Assembly: GCA_020747015.1 (NCBI GenBank)
Contig: JAGTJM010000014.1
Location: 620,001 to 684,000, forward strand
Direction of reading: 5' to 3'
Length of the DNA: 64,000 nucleotides
Source of the DNA: Pyrenochaeta sp. MPI-SDFR-AT-0127
Taxonomy: Eukaryota; Ascomycota; Dothideomycetes; Pleosporales; Cucurbitariaceae
The position numbers and the translations under genes were made by a program. The notes below the pieces were generated by a model. It searched no databases. It was not told where the DNA came from and saw only the letters and a list, made by a program, of their open reading frames with translations. Positions 10,658-21,693 of this stretch are shown piece after piece. Within the stretch, counting starts at the first letter, position 1, and every line of letters begins with the position of its first letter.

Positions 10658-13600
10658 TTAGCCATAGGCAGAGTTGTGCCTACTACTCGATGGTGTGTTC
10701 CCAGATGAGCTATTGCTGGCCGTATCGCTCGGCGTCTGTGGCTCAAGACTCAACTGTGCGCGGAGCGTCATGATCCACTCATGCTGCAGCAGCTCAACCG
10801 CACTCGCACGCTTTGCCGGATCGCGTTCAAAGCACTTTTTCAAAAAGTCGATACCTTGTTCGCTGAGTTGGTCCTTGGCAGGAAGCTGTGGCGGGTCACC
10901 CTGAGCGATATGGTACATAATGGCCCATTCGTTGTCCATAGACGCCCATGGACGACGACCAGTAGCCATCTCAAGGATCACGCATCCCAGAGACCATACA
11001 TCTACGGCGCCGTGACGACCGGTACTGCCGCCACGGATCACTTCGGGGGACATGTACATGGGTGTCCCGGTCATGGAGCGCTGGCGCCCTTGACGTGTCG
11101 CAGTATGATCGGCTGCAATTGTCCTGCCTTGGCGCGCGATGAGTTTCGCGGCGCCGAAATCGACGTATTTGATAACACCGTTGTGATCAAGCAGGATGTC
11201 TGGAATGCGTTAGTAATGCTTGTGGAATAATGGGAACAGAGACGACTTACTTTCGGGTTTGATATCACGGTGCACGACACCAGCGTCGTGAAGATACGCA
11301 AGGCCCTCCAACATCTGTAGCGCGTAGACCATAATGACTGTCTCATCTTCGATTCGTCCGTGCTCAAGCAATCCCGCTAGGGAGCCACCAGAGCAGTATT
11401 CCATGAAAATGTATACCTTGTCTCGATGAGGTTCGATACCGTAGTATGACACGATGTTTGGATGATCTAGGACTTGTAGAACACCCATCTCATCTCTGAT
11501 TTGAGCAACGATAGTAGGAATGAGCTGGGGATCTTGGAGGCGGATCTCCTTGACGGCCATTAAGTGGCCAGAGTCAAGATTCATAGCGGCATAAACAGAA
11601 CCAAATGTGCCACCACCGACAAATTGGCCTTGCTGCCATCTGAGGGTGACGTTGGTTGCAGATGACGATAGGTAGGTGAGTGCTCGATCGGCTTCATTAG
11701 AGTCCTCCAGCACCCTACCAAGAGCTTGTCGTTCGGCTTCCTTATCTTTTCTGAATGAGTCGATCTCTTCGAGTCTCTGCATCCATTGCATCTGTGTCAA
11801 CTCGATCGACTCCTCATCGTCCTTGGAGTTCTTGGGATCCAGAAGGCTCTTTCCAGCGACGGCGTTCAAGCGTTGTCTCTCGGCCTGAGCAGCGATGGTA
11901 GACCTTGCGCCCATGATGTCGAAGTGCGAAATGAGAACCGACATACACCCAGCTACCTTGAGTCGGAGTTGTGAATACTCCTCATCGCTTATAGACAGGA
12001 TGTTCTGGCCGCGAGTCATCATCATAGCAAACTCTAGCGCAACAACTGCCCATCGGAAAGTCTTTCGATCTGATGCAATGCAATCATCGCAAATGAAACT
12101 GACCCAATCCAATGCCAAGCGGGTCAACTTGATATTGTTCATGGCCCTGCGGTTATAATCCATATAAAGCACTGAACGTTGACCAAACTCGGTGGCGAAA
12201 GCGAAACAGGTTTGAATAAGATCCTGGCAGTCAAGTCCAATGGTTTGCTTACGTACAATCTCGACACTGTCCATGATGGTGTTTGAAAGCTTATACGCGG
12301 TCTTCTTGATCTTTTGCAGTTCCTGGTTAACACGGGGAAGGTTGGCTCTTTGATCGATTAATGTGTTCAACTCAATGCCAACGGCTTGCAGGAACGAAAC
12401 ATTAGCATTTGCCAGTCGCTGCTGAGAGCCATCTGCGACCAATCGCAAGCGTCCAGGCTTCAAGTCTAGATGGGGTTCGTGGACATCGGCTGACATCTTC
12501 TCGGAGTGTCCGTTCCAGTAAAGAGCCTGTTCTGGTCTGAGAATCAAGACGTATGGGTTGGATGGATCTTCTGGGCCTTCTTCCGCATGGTAACACGTTG
12601 TGAGAAGAGACTGGATATCCTTGGGGCGGCCTATGAGAGTTGGCGAGGCGATGATGTACACACCTGCGTTATTGCTACCACTCGTTTCAACAAGGAAGTG
12701 CTCGGTGGCGACTAGTGAATCGTACAGATCGCTCAGTTGTTCCTCGTCCAAGTCGATATGGTTTATGTTGTATTCGGTGCAATTCTCGAATCGTTGTGTC
12801 AAAATCCTGGAGAAACGGAAAAGCTTACGTTGTCGAACACGAACAGAATCCAGTATCTGTTTGTAGCGCTTTTCCATCTCAGACCCAGTGAACTCGTCTG
12901 GGCGGCGTTGCAGCTCCCTCTCGAAATGGGCGCTAAGGCGCGTGAGCGATTTGGACGTGAGGACGCTAAACTGCTCTGCAGTCTCGACATCACCGCCCTG
13001 AAGCTGTCTGCCGAGCTTATTGCAGAAATCCCATTCCTGCTCTAAGATCTCAGCCTCCTTGAATGTATTCTTGTTTGCTGCCAACTTCCAGTTGAGCATC
13101 TTGAAGTAGAACTTCAAAGCCTCCAACACCACGACGTCGAAATTCTCCTCGATGCAAGGAGGCAGGTCCCAGCCTGGTTCTGGCCTTGAGATGACCAAGT
13201 AGCTTTCCTTGACCTGCCCTGCCATTGCGAGCAGGATCTGGAATTGTGCGATCATCTGCTCTGCCATCATGACGCCCTGCTGTGAAGGATCTTTGATCTT
13301 CTTAGCGTAAGATAGTCGGACTCGAATGATCTCTTGCAGCAGACGCGATGGAAAGTTGATGAGGGTAAGCAATTCTTCGATGTAAGGCGGGAGATGTCTA
13401 TCTGCGAAACCTTCGGCATTGGAAATTAGAGTGTTCTTTGCCTTTTGTATGACCTTCTCCAAAGGCTTGAGCAGATTTGTGTCTCCCTGCAGTGACTTGA
13501 GGCCATCTTCTTTGAGAATGCGGTCAATAAACGAAGCCTCATCAGTAAGATGGTGTTCCAGAGAGGACCGTGGCCGCGCCTTTATAAAGTCCAGCTCTTC

Positions 13601-14806
13601 GTTGCCGACCCACTTCTTCAGGATGGACATCTCGGTGTTGATGAGAGCGATGGTGTTGTGCCAGGCGATGACAGCTTCACAAGCGTCCTTGAACGGCTGC
13701 GAGGCGGCGCGGGGATATGCTGCCTCAAGCGCCTGTCGTGTAGGATAGAGACTCTCAATTTTTTCAATCTTCTTGACAATCTCTTCTACCTGCTGGGCCG
13801 CAGTCTGACCGGCTTCAGTCTCGCCCCCCACCTCGAATGAGATGATGCTCTCTAGATTTGCTCTGATCTTGCTGCGAGCATCGTCGACTATCCGCCGCTG
13901 TGCCTGTAGCGATCTGCCGCAGACCTTGGCCCGTATGCCTATCCAGATCTCGGCCTTCATTGTGCTGTCCCCTTGCTGCTCGGTGCTGCCAATCAGCCTC
14001 TTCTTCTCCTGCTTGACCACATCTCCAGTGAGCACGCTGGCCAGCATCGAGTGCCACTCTAGCCGCTCGCGGTTCTCGGGGATCTTCAGCTCCTCGATGG
14101 AGGGCTGCATGTCGTCGTTGCCATAGTAGAGCAGCGTCTCTTGGTCGTACGGGTCGTTGTCGACATACTCGGCAGTGGATGGCGACTCTTCGTCGGTCTC
14201 GGAGTCGGTGCTGTAGCCCAAACTCGGGGTGCGCAGTGCAGGGTCGAAGAAGTCGTCCTGCTCGTTCTCCTGGCGGATTCGCTGCACGTATGCTTTTTCC
14301 TGGGCGCGATAGTCGGCATTTGGGTTGCGGCGAGAGCGGGTGGCGGAAGAATTACGCGTACGGTGCGTGTTGGAATTGAGCGTGAACTGCTGGGGGCGTC
14401 GAGCAGGAGCATATGCATTCGAGGGCGTCCGCACAGCCGAAGGACGCTTCGCCGACGAGGTGCCGTTTGTCTGGACGGGCGGCGGCAGGTCGGTCATGAT
14501 TTGGGGCCCTCGTGAGCGTGATGCGCCCTGGTGGGTGTTCCAGGTGTACGACGAGGCGCTCAGCGGCGGGACTTCGTCGATGGGCGTGGCAGTAACGGCT
14601 GGGGCAAAATTGTATTGACCTTCGTCGATGCCACTGGTGCCAAGGATGTTGTCGTGATCGGAAGAAGAGCCCGAGCCGGAGCTCTCAGTGCGCTCCGGGC
14701 CATTCACAACTACAGGCTTGGTCGGGTCGGCCATGGCCATGGAGTGCTCGGAGAGCAGAGCGTTGTGAGCGACGTTGAAGCGCACTCCTCGTGCCTGCTC
14801 GCTCAT
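10658..14806 (-). CDS. MAP kinase kinase kinase, Ssk2/Ssk22/SskB/Wis4 type (HOG pathway)
   Basis: Two exons, 14806-11251 and 11199-10658, joined across a 51-bp intron inside the kinase catalytic loop; 1365 residues, the usual size for SskB-like proteins. The first ~240 residues are low-complexity and Ser/Arg-rich. About residues 240-1020 are the long conserved regulatory region of Ssk2-type kinases, which binds the Ssk1 response regulator in yeast. The kinase domain begins near 1060: glycine loop GGGTFGSVY, VKEI lysine, HRDIKPEN (its Asn completed across the intron), VDFGAAK instead of canonical DFG context, and MSPEVIRG. It should phosphorylate the Pbs2 MAPKK to activate Hog1 under osmotic or oxidative stress; that is family knowledge. 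The C-terminal tail is Ser/Asn-rich. It is convergent with the carrier gene. Recognition as the HOG MAPKKK is firm. Confidence 0.93.
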
Positions 14807-15778
14807 GATGGACTGAGGGCGTTCGACTCTTGTCTCGCTGTGGAAAGGATCAGCGTGTCAAACCGGTTCGCGGCCCTTTGTGGCGGTGCAGCAAGAAACA
14901 AGAAATCCTGCCAGACGAGCTCCACGATGTTCAGGAAATCGCTTCAGATAGAGATCTAGGAAGTGCGGCATTCTTCATTAGCGCTCCTTGTCGCCTTACC
15001 GGAAGCCTTCCTTTTCGCCTCTCCGACCGTTAGACGCCAAAACTACTGGCAGGCCACTGGCAAGCCGCAATTCACGTCGCCACACCTCATCACTGAGGCT
15101 GAACTAGCCTGCCTTAGCAAGCTTTGACGAAGACTGTTTCTCGCCTTGATCCCGTCTCCAGCAACCGCCCCGCATCGCGTCTCGGTCAATGCCGCAAGCA
15201 ACCTCTGATCTCCGAGGTGTCGCAGGGATTGCTCCAATTCCATGTGCAGGGAAATTCTAGAGCTGGCTCTGGTGAACGCCTAGGTCGTCATGCCGTGTCA
15301 CATGTCTCCTGAGTGGACTCCCCTGCGGCTTCTGAACTACATCCAGCTCATGCAGAACGGATGCAGTGTCAATCCATATCATCTAGATGCTCTCAAATAT
15401 GTCATTGAGTCCATGATTATGTGCTCTGCTCGTCGAAATATACATCATTCGGGTACCAATCCACAATCAGCCCTTGGAGCTCCTTGATCTACATCAGAAG
15501 AATCCCACACAAAGCCTTAGAATTTGCCGCGTGGGGATTGAGATCTGCAAAAGACAAGAGCTGGAGGTTTCTTCGACCACTCTCTTTGACAAGCCGAGCC
15601 GAAACAAAAGCTCAACTTCTGTCATTCTGTAGTCAATCTGTCTGACTTTGCATTACCATTTCGTAGAATCTACAAGTACTGTCGCAGTGAATGAACGTGT
15701 AAAATAAGAGAATCGAACACATTGTTAGACTGACTGTTGGCCAATCTTGGCCTAGAGTCATTTCCCTATCTTGTCTAC
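14807..15778. other. Upstream region of the MAPKKK, about 1 kb, no gene seen
   Basis: This stretch holds the promoter and 5' UTR of the MAPKKK (-) and the possible 3' end of the small gene at 15779-16309. Short frames on both strands (60-142 codons) have no recognisable motif, and the longest simply runs antisense over the MAPKKK start. No repeat or RNA gene was noticed. Confidence 0.5.
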
Positions 15779-16309
15779 CTACACACATATGAACGAACCA
15801 GGAATGTTGGTTAGTGGGTACTTCCAACCTGTACAGCTCATTATGATTTCCTTAGTCGTCCTACTCCCATGATCTGCTATAGATGTCTTCTGTAGTCAGC
15901 TTCACGCTCGCTCTACCTCCACCCACAAAAGAGACCATTGTGTGAAAGTATCACAATCTATGCCAATGAAGCCTGCACTTACCGTTGAGAAAATGGTGAT
16001 CCCTACCAAAAGCGCAAAGCTCGTTCTATATGAGAGCTGACTAAGACACCACGCACTGGTAAAGGTTAGAAAGATAGAAAAGGAGGGGGGAAGGGGATGA
16101 CTTACGCCTGACTTTTTCTTCTTCTTAGTCTTCGAGCTAGCAGATGGCACAGCGCTCTCCCCTTGCACTTCAGCCTGAAGGCCTGGGTTGTTCTTCAGTT
16201 TCTTTTCCTCCTTATATTTTGCAATATAGTCATCGAAGGACCTTTTGCCCTCCATCGTGAAGTTGTCTTTCTCTTTGCCCTTCTTGTCTGGAGCGAGAGC
16301 ACCCGACAT
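15779..16309 (-). CDS. Small unrecognised lysine-rich protein with a possible membrane segment
   Basis: I do not recognise this protein. The proposed model has three exons, 16309-16106, 16036-15983 and 15889-15779 (introns 69 and 93 bp, both with GTAAG donors), giving 122 residues. The first exon codes for 68 highly charged residues with FDDYIAKYKEEKKLK and a run TKKKKKSG. The second adds LSYRTSFALLVGITIFST, a short hydrophobic stretch that could be a membrane anchor. The third exon is the weak part: its acceptor CTGACTACAG is good, but the encoded end has no recognisable pattern. Without the second splice the frame ends at 15902 instead. Lysines just before a hydrophobic segment would fit a tail-anchored or mitochondrial/ER membrane protein, by inference only. 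Confidence 0.5.
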
Positions 16310-18150
16310 TTTGCACTAGTGACGAGGCTAGGCAAGGAAATTACTGGAAATCCCGTTCTGTCCCAGGGGTGGCCTTTTATATACGCAATTGCCATCGTCC
16401 TGCACCGTCAGAACTTGCTGATGTGTTAATGCGTGATTCGTTGTTCCTAATACGCCTCTGCAGCATCGGTTCATCGTCCCTCCGCTCTGGTCCTTCGGCG
16501 CCTGCCTCCCGACGTGCATATCAATCGACCAATCGCTTGTGTAACCATGAACCGTGCATGAACCACTCCTCCCGTGCGCTCCACGCAACCGACAATCATT
16601 CCAACGATCTCTGCTTCCGCTATAGCTAATCTAGATACGTATGGCGTGAACCATTGCTCCTTACTCTATCCTATAGATACTATGCTCTATTCGTGTCTAC
16701 TCATAAGAGAGCCGTGCTCTGAGGCACTATATCGACTGCTCTTCGAGCTCTTCTCTCTTCTCTTAGATAGTGGTCCACTTGCATCGCCTAAAAACCTATT
16801 GCCTAGCTCTCTAAGATCCTCCACAACACCATATATATCCGGAAGGGTGTGAGGCAGAGGCAGGAGAGCGATAGGTGGTCAAGTTGTCGAAGCGTCGAAC
16901 CGCGCTAGGCTCAGAGAGGCGGATGGGCCCAAAAAGCAACTAACATGTGTACATTGACGCCGTTTCCAATATCGTTGCCTCTATTATATCTGAAAATCGC
17001 AGGCGTTGGACTTGAACGTTGTTCGGGACGTGGTAGAAGGCGGCTTTGTGATCGCCGGATTCTTTTGGCAGGGTTGGGATCGTAGTTGAGCGTACCGGTC
17101 CTTCATCTTGAGGATGCCTGGATACTTCGTTAGATATATAGCGTAGGATAAGATGAAAACACTAAGATATTGATGAACTGACACGATTTCCAGCCATTTC
17201 TCTTGGACGGGTTCTCCCCTTGACGCGTTTGCAGGCTACCAGTGACGATTTAGATGCCATGGTAGTAGACCCAGCTGTCATCTTGTACCTACGTGTTCGT
17301 TGTTGGTTTTGTTCTCATCCTCCTTGAAGTGGATCCATTAGCTAGGTGAGATGCTATGATCCTAATGTAGCAAAGCCCCCTTTGTCAACACGCGTGTGAG
17401 TGCGAGGCTGTGCTGCGTGCACACTGTTGTATGGAGATGTCGGCCACCACAAACAAAATTCCTCATGGATGTCACGAACTATTCCGTGATTATTCGGTTC
17501 TTTGTATGCAACAAGGTCTGCTCGCAGAGTTTGAGGGGAGGATGGGCCGTCGTTTTCCTGGGAGCCGTTCGACGTCTCCGCTAAGACTTAGTGTACCAAA
17601 TACCTCTGCCCCCCTCAACGTTACGTTTCGCTCGAACAAAGGCATCCACTGGAATTAAAGCGTCTAGTTCAGTGGTGGCACAACTTGGCAAGGTATAACA
17701 CCCAAGTGAACCCAATGGTAGCTTTCTTCAGACGTCCTTTGCCAGAATGTAGGCGTTTCACTGAACGGGGAGCGGCACCTTTGCTAGCTAGCCCCTCCCC
17801 TTTCTCTTGAACTCCTCTCTATTCTCCCATCCCCTGTGAATCTCACTCATCTCCTTCATCTTCGCTCGTACTTTCCCCAAATTTTTGAACCTACGAGCGT
17901 AAGGGTCAACACCTTGTTTGGCGTCGATCTTACCATCTTGTCTTGCTCTTCGAAAGATTCACCGCCAAATCTGTCCAAAACCGCACCATCAAAACCGACC
18001 ATTCTCTCTGTATTTACGCGGCGCAAACACTAGGAGAGCGGAGTTGACAAGGTAGGCATATGACAGTCTACAATATGGGACTCGAGACTCGACCCTTGCT
18101 TGAATCTAACTCCTAAAGTTGCCTGAGAGATTCAGAGGCTACCTACCAAC
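16310..18150. other. Gene-free stretch, about 1.8 kb, with a CT-rich tract before the next gene
   Basis: No convincing coding frame. About 16630-16860 is rich in CTA/TAG/ATA words and poor in CpG, unlike its surroundings, and may be a decayed repeat. About 17791-17880 (+) is CT-rich and probably marks the promoter or 5' UTR of the serine hydrolase at 18151. A short ATG frame at 17836-18033 would then be an upstream frame in that leader. No RNA gene was seen. Confidence 0.45.
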
Positions 18151-19854
18151 ATGCCAAACGAGCCCTCCGTCCTCGGTCCGGAACTTGAGAGTCACATACG
18201 GGAGATATTAGAGACATGCAGAACCCATATGGCAAGCATCTCGATTCGAACTCTACGAAACGATGACATACAAACGGAACACGAAATGAGAACACTAGTG
18301 GCTTCAAGACAAGCTGGACATGAAGAGTACACGGTCTCAACCGAAGGCAAAGAACTCTTTCACATCGCTTCCATCACGAAGATTCTCGTTGCGGTTGCGG
18401 TAATTATCGCTGTCGAAGTCAAGGCAGTAGAGGATAGGTCCGACAATCCATATGACAGATTCAAAGATATACAGAATGTGGCAGTAACAAAATTGTATAA
18501 CCAATATAACGAAGCAAGGATAGGTGGCCTACGCGGTAATCCGACAATATACAACCTATTAGTACATAGCTACGGCTTACCGTCAACGAATCAATATATG
18601 CTTGGACCTGCCGAAACACCAATCATGCTCGCGGAAGAAGTTCCGAAAGACCTACTCCGTCACATCGCACCCAGTAAGGCGAACGTCGACACTTACATGC
18701 CGAAGACACAATACAGTAACACCAATTACTCGGTCGTTGCAATGATCATCGAAACGCTATGGGGTGGCGGCTTGGATACTTTCATGAACGAGACGCTGTT
18801 CAGGCCGCTTGGTATGAAGTCAACCTCAATCGGCTTTCCAAGTAATAGAAATACGGAGATGAGTGGCTGGGTGGTGGATTCTAAAGGTGAATCTCACGAG
18901 ATTATAAAACCCAGACATCTAGCGTCAGGAGCGGAGGCTGGCGCTCTTGGAGCGTACAGTACAGCCGAAGACCTTGACATCTTCTACAAATTTCTTCTCG
19001 ATTCCTTCCATCAGCGCGAGGTTATTGAAGGGGTTGATCTCGAAGTTATCGGTATCATGACAAAGATGACAATGGAGTCTACAAATGCAATCGACTTCAC
19101 ACCACTTGGTCTGTACACGACTCTAGACACCTCGACGGTTGGAGCGATGTCAGTCAACAGACGGCAATTTCCCGACAAACACTTTTCTACATATCCCGTT
19201 ATGCCAGGATCGTCAGGGAAAGAGTCTGGAGTCTTTACGATGGCTGGGTCGGCAATTGGATGTTACTGTGCTACTGCATTCTGCCCGAGTAAAACAAAGG
19301 AAAACTTTTCTGTTGTAGTGCTGACAGATACGTCTGGTCCTGTTGACTCTGCTGACCATATTTTACGACTTATACTCCAGAATATCGCTCAACGTCGGCG
19401 TCCTGACAGCCGCTCCCGGCTGGGTAAACAGCCCGAGATAGTAGGAGAGATGGCCAAGCAGGCAATGGCTCAGTCCTTGAAAGAGTGGGAGAAAGCAAGA
19501 GAAGCAGACGCGAAGTATATTGGGAAGGCTCCTCGAGTTGATCGAAATATCGTAGGGGTTTTCAAAGAGAAAGACGTTGGCCAAAGGCTCTATATACACA
19601 AGGAGGATGATGGCAAGACTTATATGACCGTGGGTGGTTCAACCGTGTCCCTTATCGACAAGCCCTGCGAGCTCGTCTGGATCGACCAGAATTCTCTCAA
19701 AATGTGCATACCGCAGCATCTTTCCATCGACACGCTAGTCAATTGCGACTGGTCTAATCTGGTGTTCAATATCAAAGGGCAAGATCACATGGTTCAGGAA
19801 CTGACAAGGAAAGTTGGTGATAGAGAGGATCATTTCGTAAGAGTTGCTTCATAA
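18151..19854 (+). CDS. Beta-lactamase-related serine hydrolase (class C / PBP-like family)
   Basis: A single exon of 567 residues with no signal peptide, so probably cytosolic. The beta-lactamase-like domain (PF00144) covers about residues 20-410. The S-x-x-K motif is SITK at 74-77 in HIASITKILVA, with the catalytic serine and lysine present. The Y-x-N motif is YSN at 188-190 in YSNTNYSVVAMIIE. The third motif, usually H-x-G near the end of the domain, is not evident: the equivalent region reads FTMAGSAIGCY. Fungal members act as esterases, amidases or transferases, some in secondary metabolism; no biosynthetic partner genes are visible here. The last ~130 residues resemble the small beta-barrel often found after this domain. 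Start chosen at the first ATG; a leader of a few hundred bases seems likely from the CT tract upstream. The substrate cannot be stated. Confidence 0.85.
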   Translation: MPNEPSVLGPELESHIREILETCRTHMASISIRTLRNDDIQTEHEMRTLVASRQAGHEEYTVSTEGKELFHIASITKILVAVAVIIAVEVKAVEDRSDNPYDRFKDIQNVAVTKLYNQYNEARIGGLRGNPTIYNLLVHSYGLPSTNQYMLGPAETPIMLAEEVPKDLLRHIAPSKANVDTYMPKTQYSNTNYSVVAMIIETLWGGGLDTFMNETLFRPLGMKSTSIGFPSNRNTEMSGWVVDSKGESHEIIKPRHLASGAEAGALGAYSTAEDLDIFYKFLLDSFHQREVIEGVDLEVIGIMTKMTMESTNAIDFTPLGLYTTLDTSTVGAMSVNRRQFPDKHFSTYPVMPGSSGKESGVFTMAGSAIGCYCATAFCPSKTKENFSVVVLTDTSGPVDSADHILRLILQNIAQRRRPDSRSRLGKQPEIVGEMAKQAMAQSLKEWEKAREADAKYIGKAPRVDRNIVGVFKEKDVGQRLYIHKEDDGKTYMTVGGSTVSLIDKPCELVWIDQNSLKMCIPQHLSIDTLVNCDWSNLVFNIKGQDHMVQELTRKVGDREDHFVRVAS

Positions 19855-20018
19855 CATAGTATTTGCAGCTTAGCCTGAATCCGAGCCAAACTCTACTGGC
19901 CAGTATCTTGTTCGTTGTACCCAAAATCGATTTTCAAACGACCGCGCCCCCATGATCAAAATTATTACTACATGACTAGGGAAAATACATAATGCTTAAA
20001 ACTGCAGACGCGCTTGAT

Positions 20019-20989
20019 TCAATCCTTCTGGCTTACAAACACGACAACGATAGCGGAGTACCTGTGTTTTCGTCAGTTTTTATGCATTCGACGAATAAAA
20101 ATTGAGGATCTGGGATAGGAGCAAAATTACGTACGCTGCAATGGCACCGAAATTGGTGGCTCGCACGGTGTTAGCAAACATTGCGTTCAAAACGGATACG
20201 ACAACAATGAGAACGATGATGACAGAAAGTCGCGCAGCTTTACTTGACACCAATGTTAGGGCCAAGACAGGCAGCAGCTGCACTAAACAAAGGCAAGCCG
20301 CTACAATGCCGAACTCAGCGTTTCGAAGTCTCTTCTCTGAATAATGCACAAAATGGTCCATCTTATCGTGTTCGTCCTAATCGCAAGTTGTTAGTTCTTG
20401 GACCCTGTGCAACAAAAGAACCTTGTGGGATACTCACAGTCTGAAACATTCGACATAAACGTCCGTGTCTTCCCACAAACTTATGGAACCACGTTCTATG
20501 TCCAGTCGATATGGAGAGTAAGTCTGGGGTTACATCATTCCCTATTCGGGGCTCACAGAGCTTTTGGACTAGAGTTGACGATGGTCTGTTGTCTTTTAAG
20601 CCTTTGACAACATACGGGGCAGGGGATTCAATCTCCTTGAGCATCATCAAGGATGCGATTGCGTCACCTTGAAGATTTAGCATTCTGGAATGGAAAAATT
20701 TTAAATGGATCAATATACCATAGGCTTTTGTAGTTTTCTGCACTTCGTCGAGAATCTCTTCCGACCTTTCAGATGGCAATGGTGATCCGCATTCCTCCCC
20801 ATCCGTGAAGCACTTCTCATATTTCACAATCCCATCAATTTCGCTCTCCAGTGCCGATAGTCGCTGTTGGATGGCTAGGATGTTTATTAAATGAAGTCTT
20901 TCGTATCGACTCGTGATCCACAGATCTCTGTCCTGGGTCATTAAGCCTGCAGTATTGTTAAGGTCAACGATTTTGCTTATCATCTCCAT
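20019..20989 (-). CDS. DUF6594 membrane protein
   Basis: Three exons: 20989-20438, 20361-20135 and 20061-20019 (introns 76 and 73 bp), 273 residues. The N-terminal part contains RYERLHLINILAIQQRLSALE, the 'R-x-x-L-N-x-L-x-L-Q-x-E-L-x-x-L-E' pattern typical of DUF6594. The C-terminal part has three closely spaced hydrophobic helices, with VSSKAARL between the first two and TVRATNFGAIAAY before the last, ending VVVFVSQKD after the third exon. Without the last splice the frame would end in a less typical tail. The family is common and expanded in Pezizomycotina and its function is unknown. The first ATG in frame (20989) gives a shorter N-terminus than many relatives; the frame is open upstream to about 21150 without an ATG, so an upstream exon is possible. 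Confidence 0.75.
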
Positions 20990-21693
20990 GGTTGCTGGCG
21001 AACCATAGTCGAAGAGATCTCCTACTGGCTTTAAGTGGGATATCACATCTCTCAATAGTGCGCCCAATAGGCCCACAAACAGAAATGCGGCAAAGTCTTT
21101 CAAGGATACTTGAGGTGTTGGAGCACGCGCGCGGCAACCGCTTGTGCCGTGTTTGAGCCTTCCGGGTCAGCATCCGAATTAGCAGATCGCGCCACAGCGC
21201 GTATCTAAAACATTCCCAAGACTTCACACCTAAAGTAAATGTAGCTAATTTTTTCGTATCGTTTGTCTAGGTTCTCTCGTAATGTGCGCCGTGGCCTCGT
21301 GCTCTGGCGCCCTGGTCTCCGATTCGTAAACAGCAGAGGATAAGATCTAAGAGCTAGAAATACGTGACTGAAGGTTTGACGAAATGGAGACATCAATAGA
21401 TGCCCGATAAAAGTCACTTGTGCGAAGCAATTTGTGGATGCACTGAAGTTGGACACATCTTCGTGTAATCATGGTAAACGATTCGAATTGAGATGGTGCC
21501 AAAGCGGTTTGCAAACCACAATCGTCAGGCTGCAGAATTTCCTCTCCCTTGACGCTGGAACTGTGAGAGGGTATATTCTCACGAACATCTGCAGGGTCAC
21601 AACTTAGCGCACAATGAAGGGCTTCAAAAACCTACTTATAACTATCTTGTGTCTGATGCTATTGGCTTTTGTTTCTTTATCTTACAAATCACC
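20990..21693. other. Intergenic, about 0.7 kb
   Basis: This gap lies between the DUF6594 start and the stop of the GH35 gene, both on the minus strand. Part of it (20990-21150) may belong to an undetected first exon of the DUF6594 gene, because that frame stays open there. The rest shows only short frames with no motif. Confidence 0.45.
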
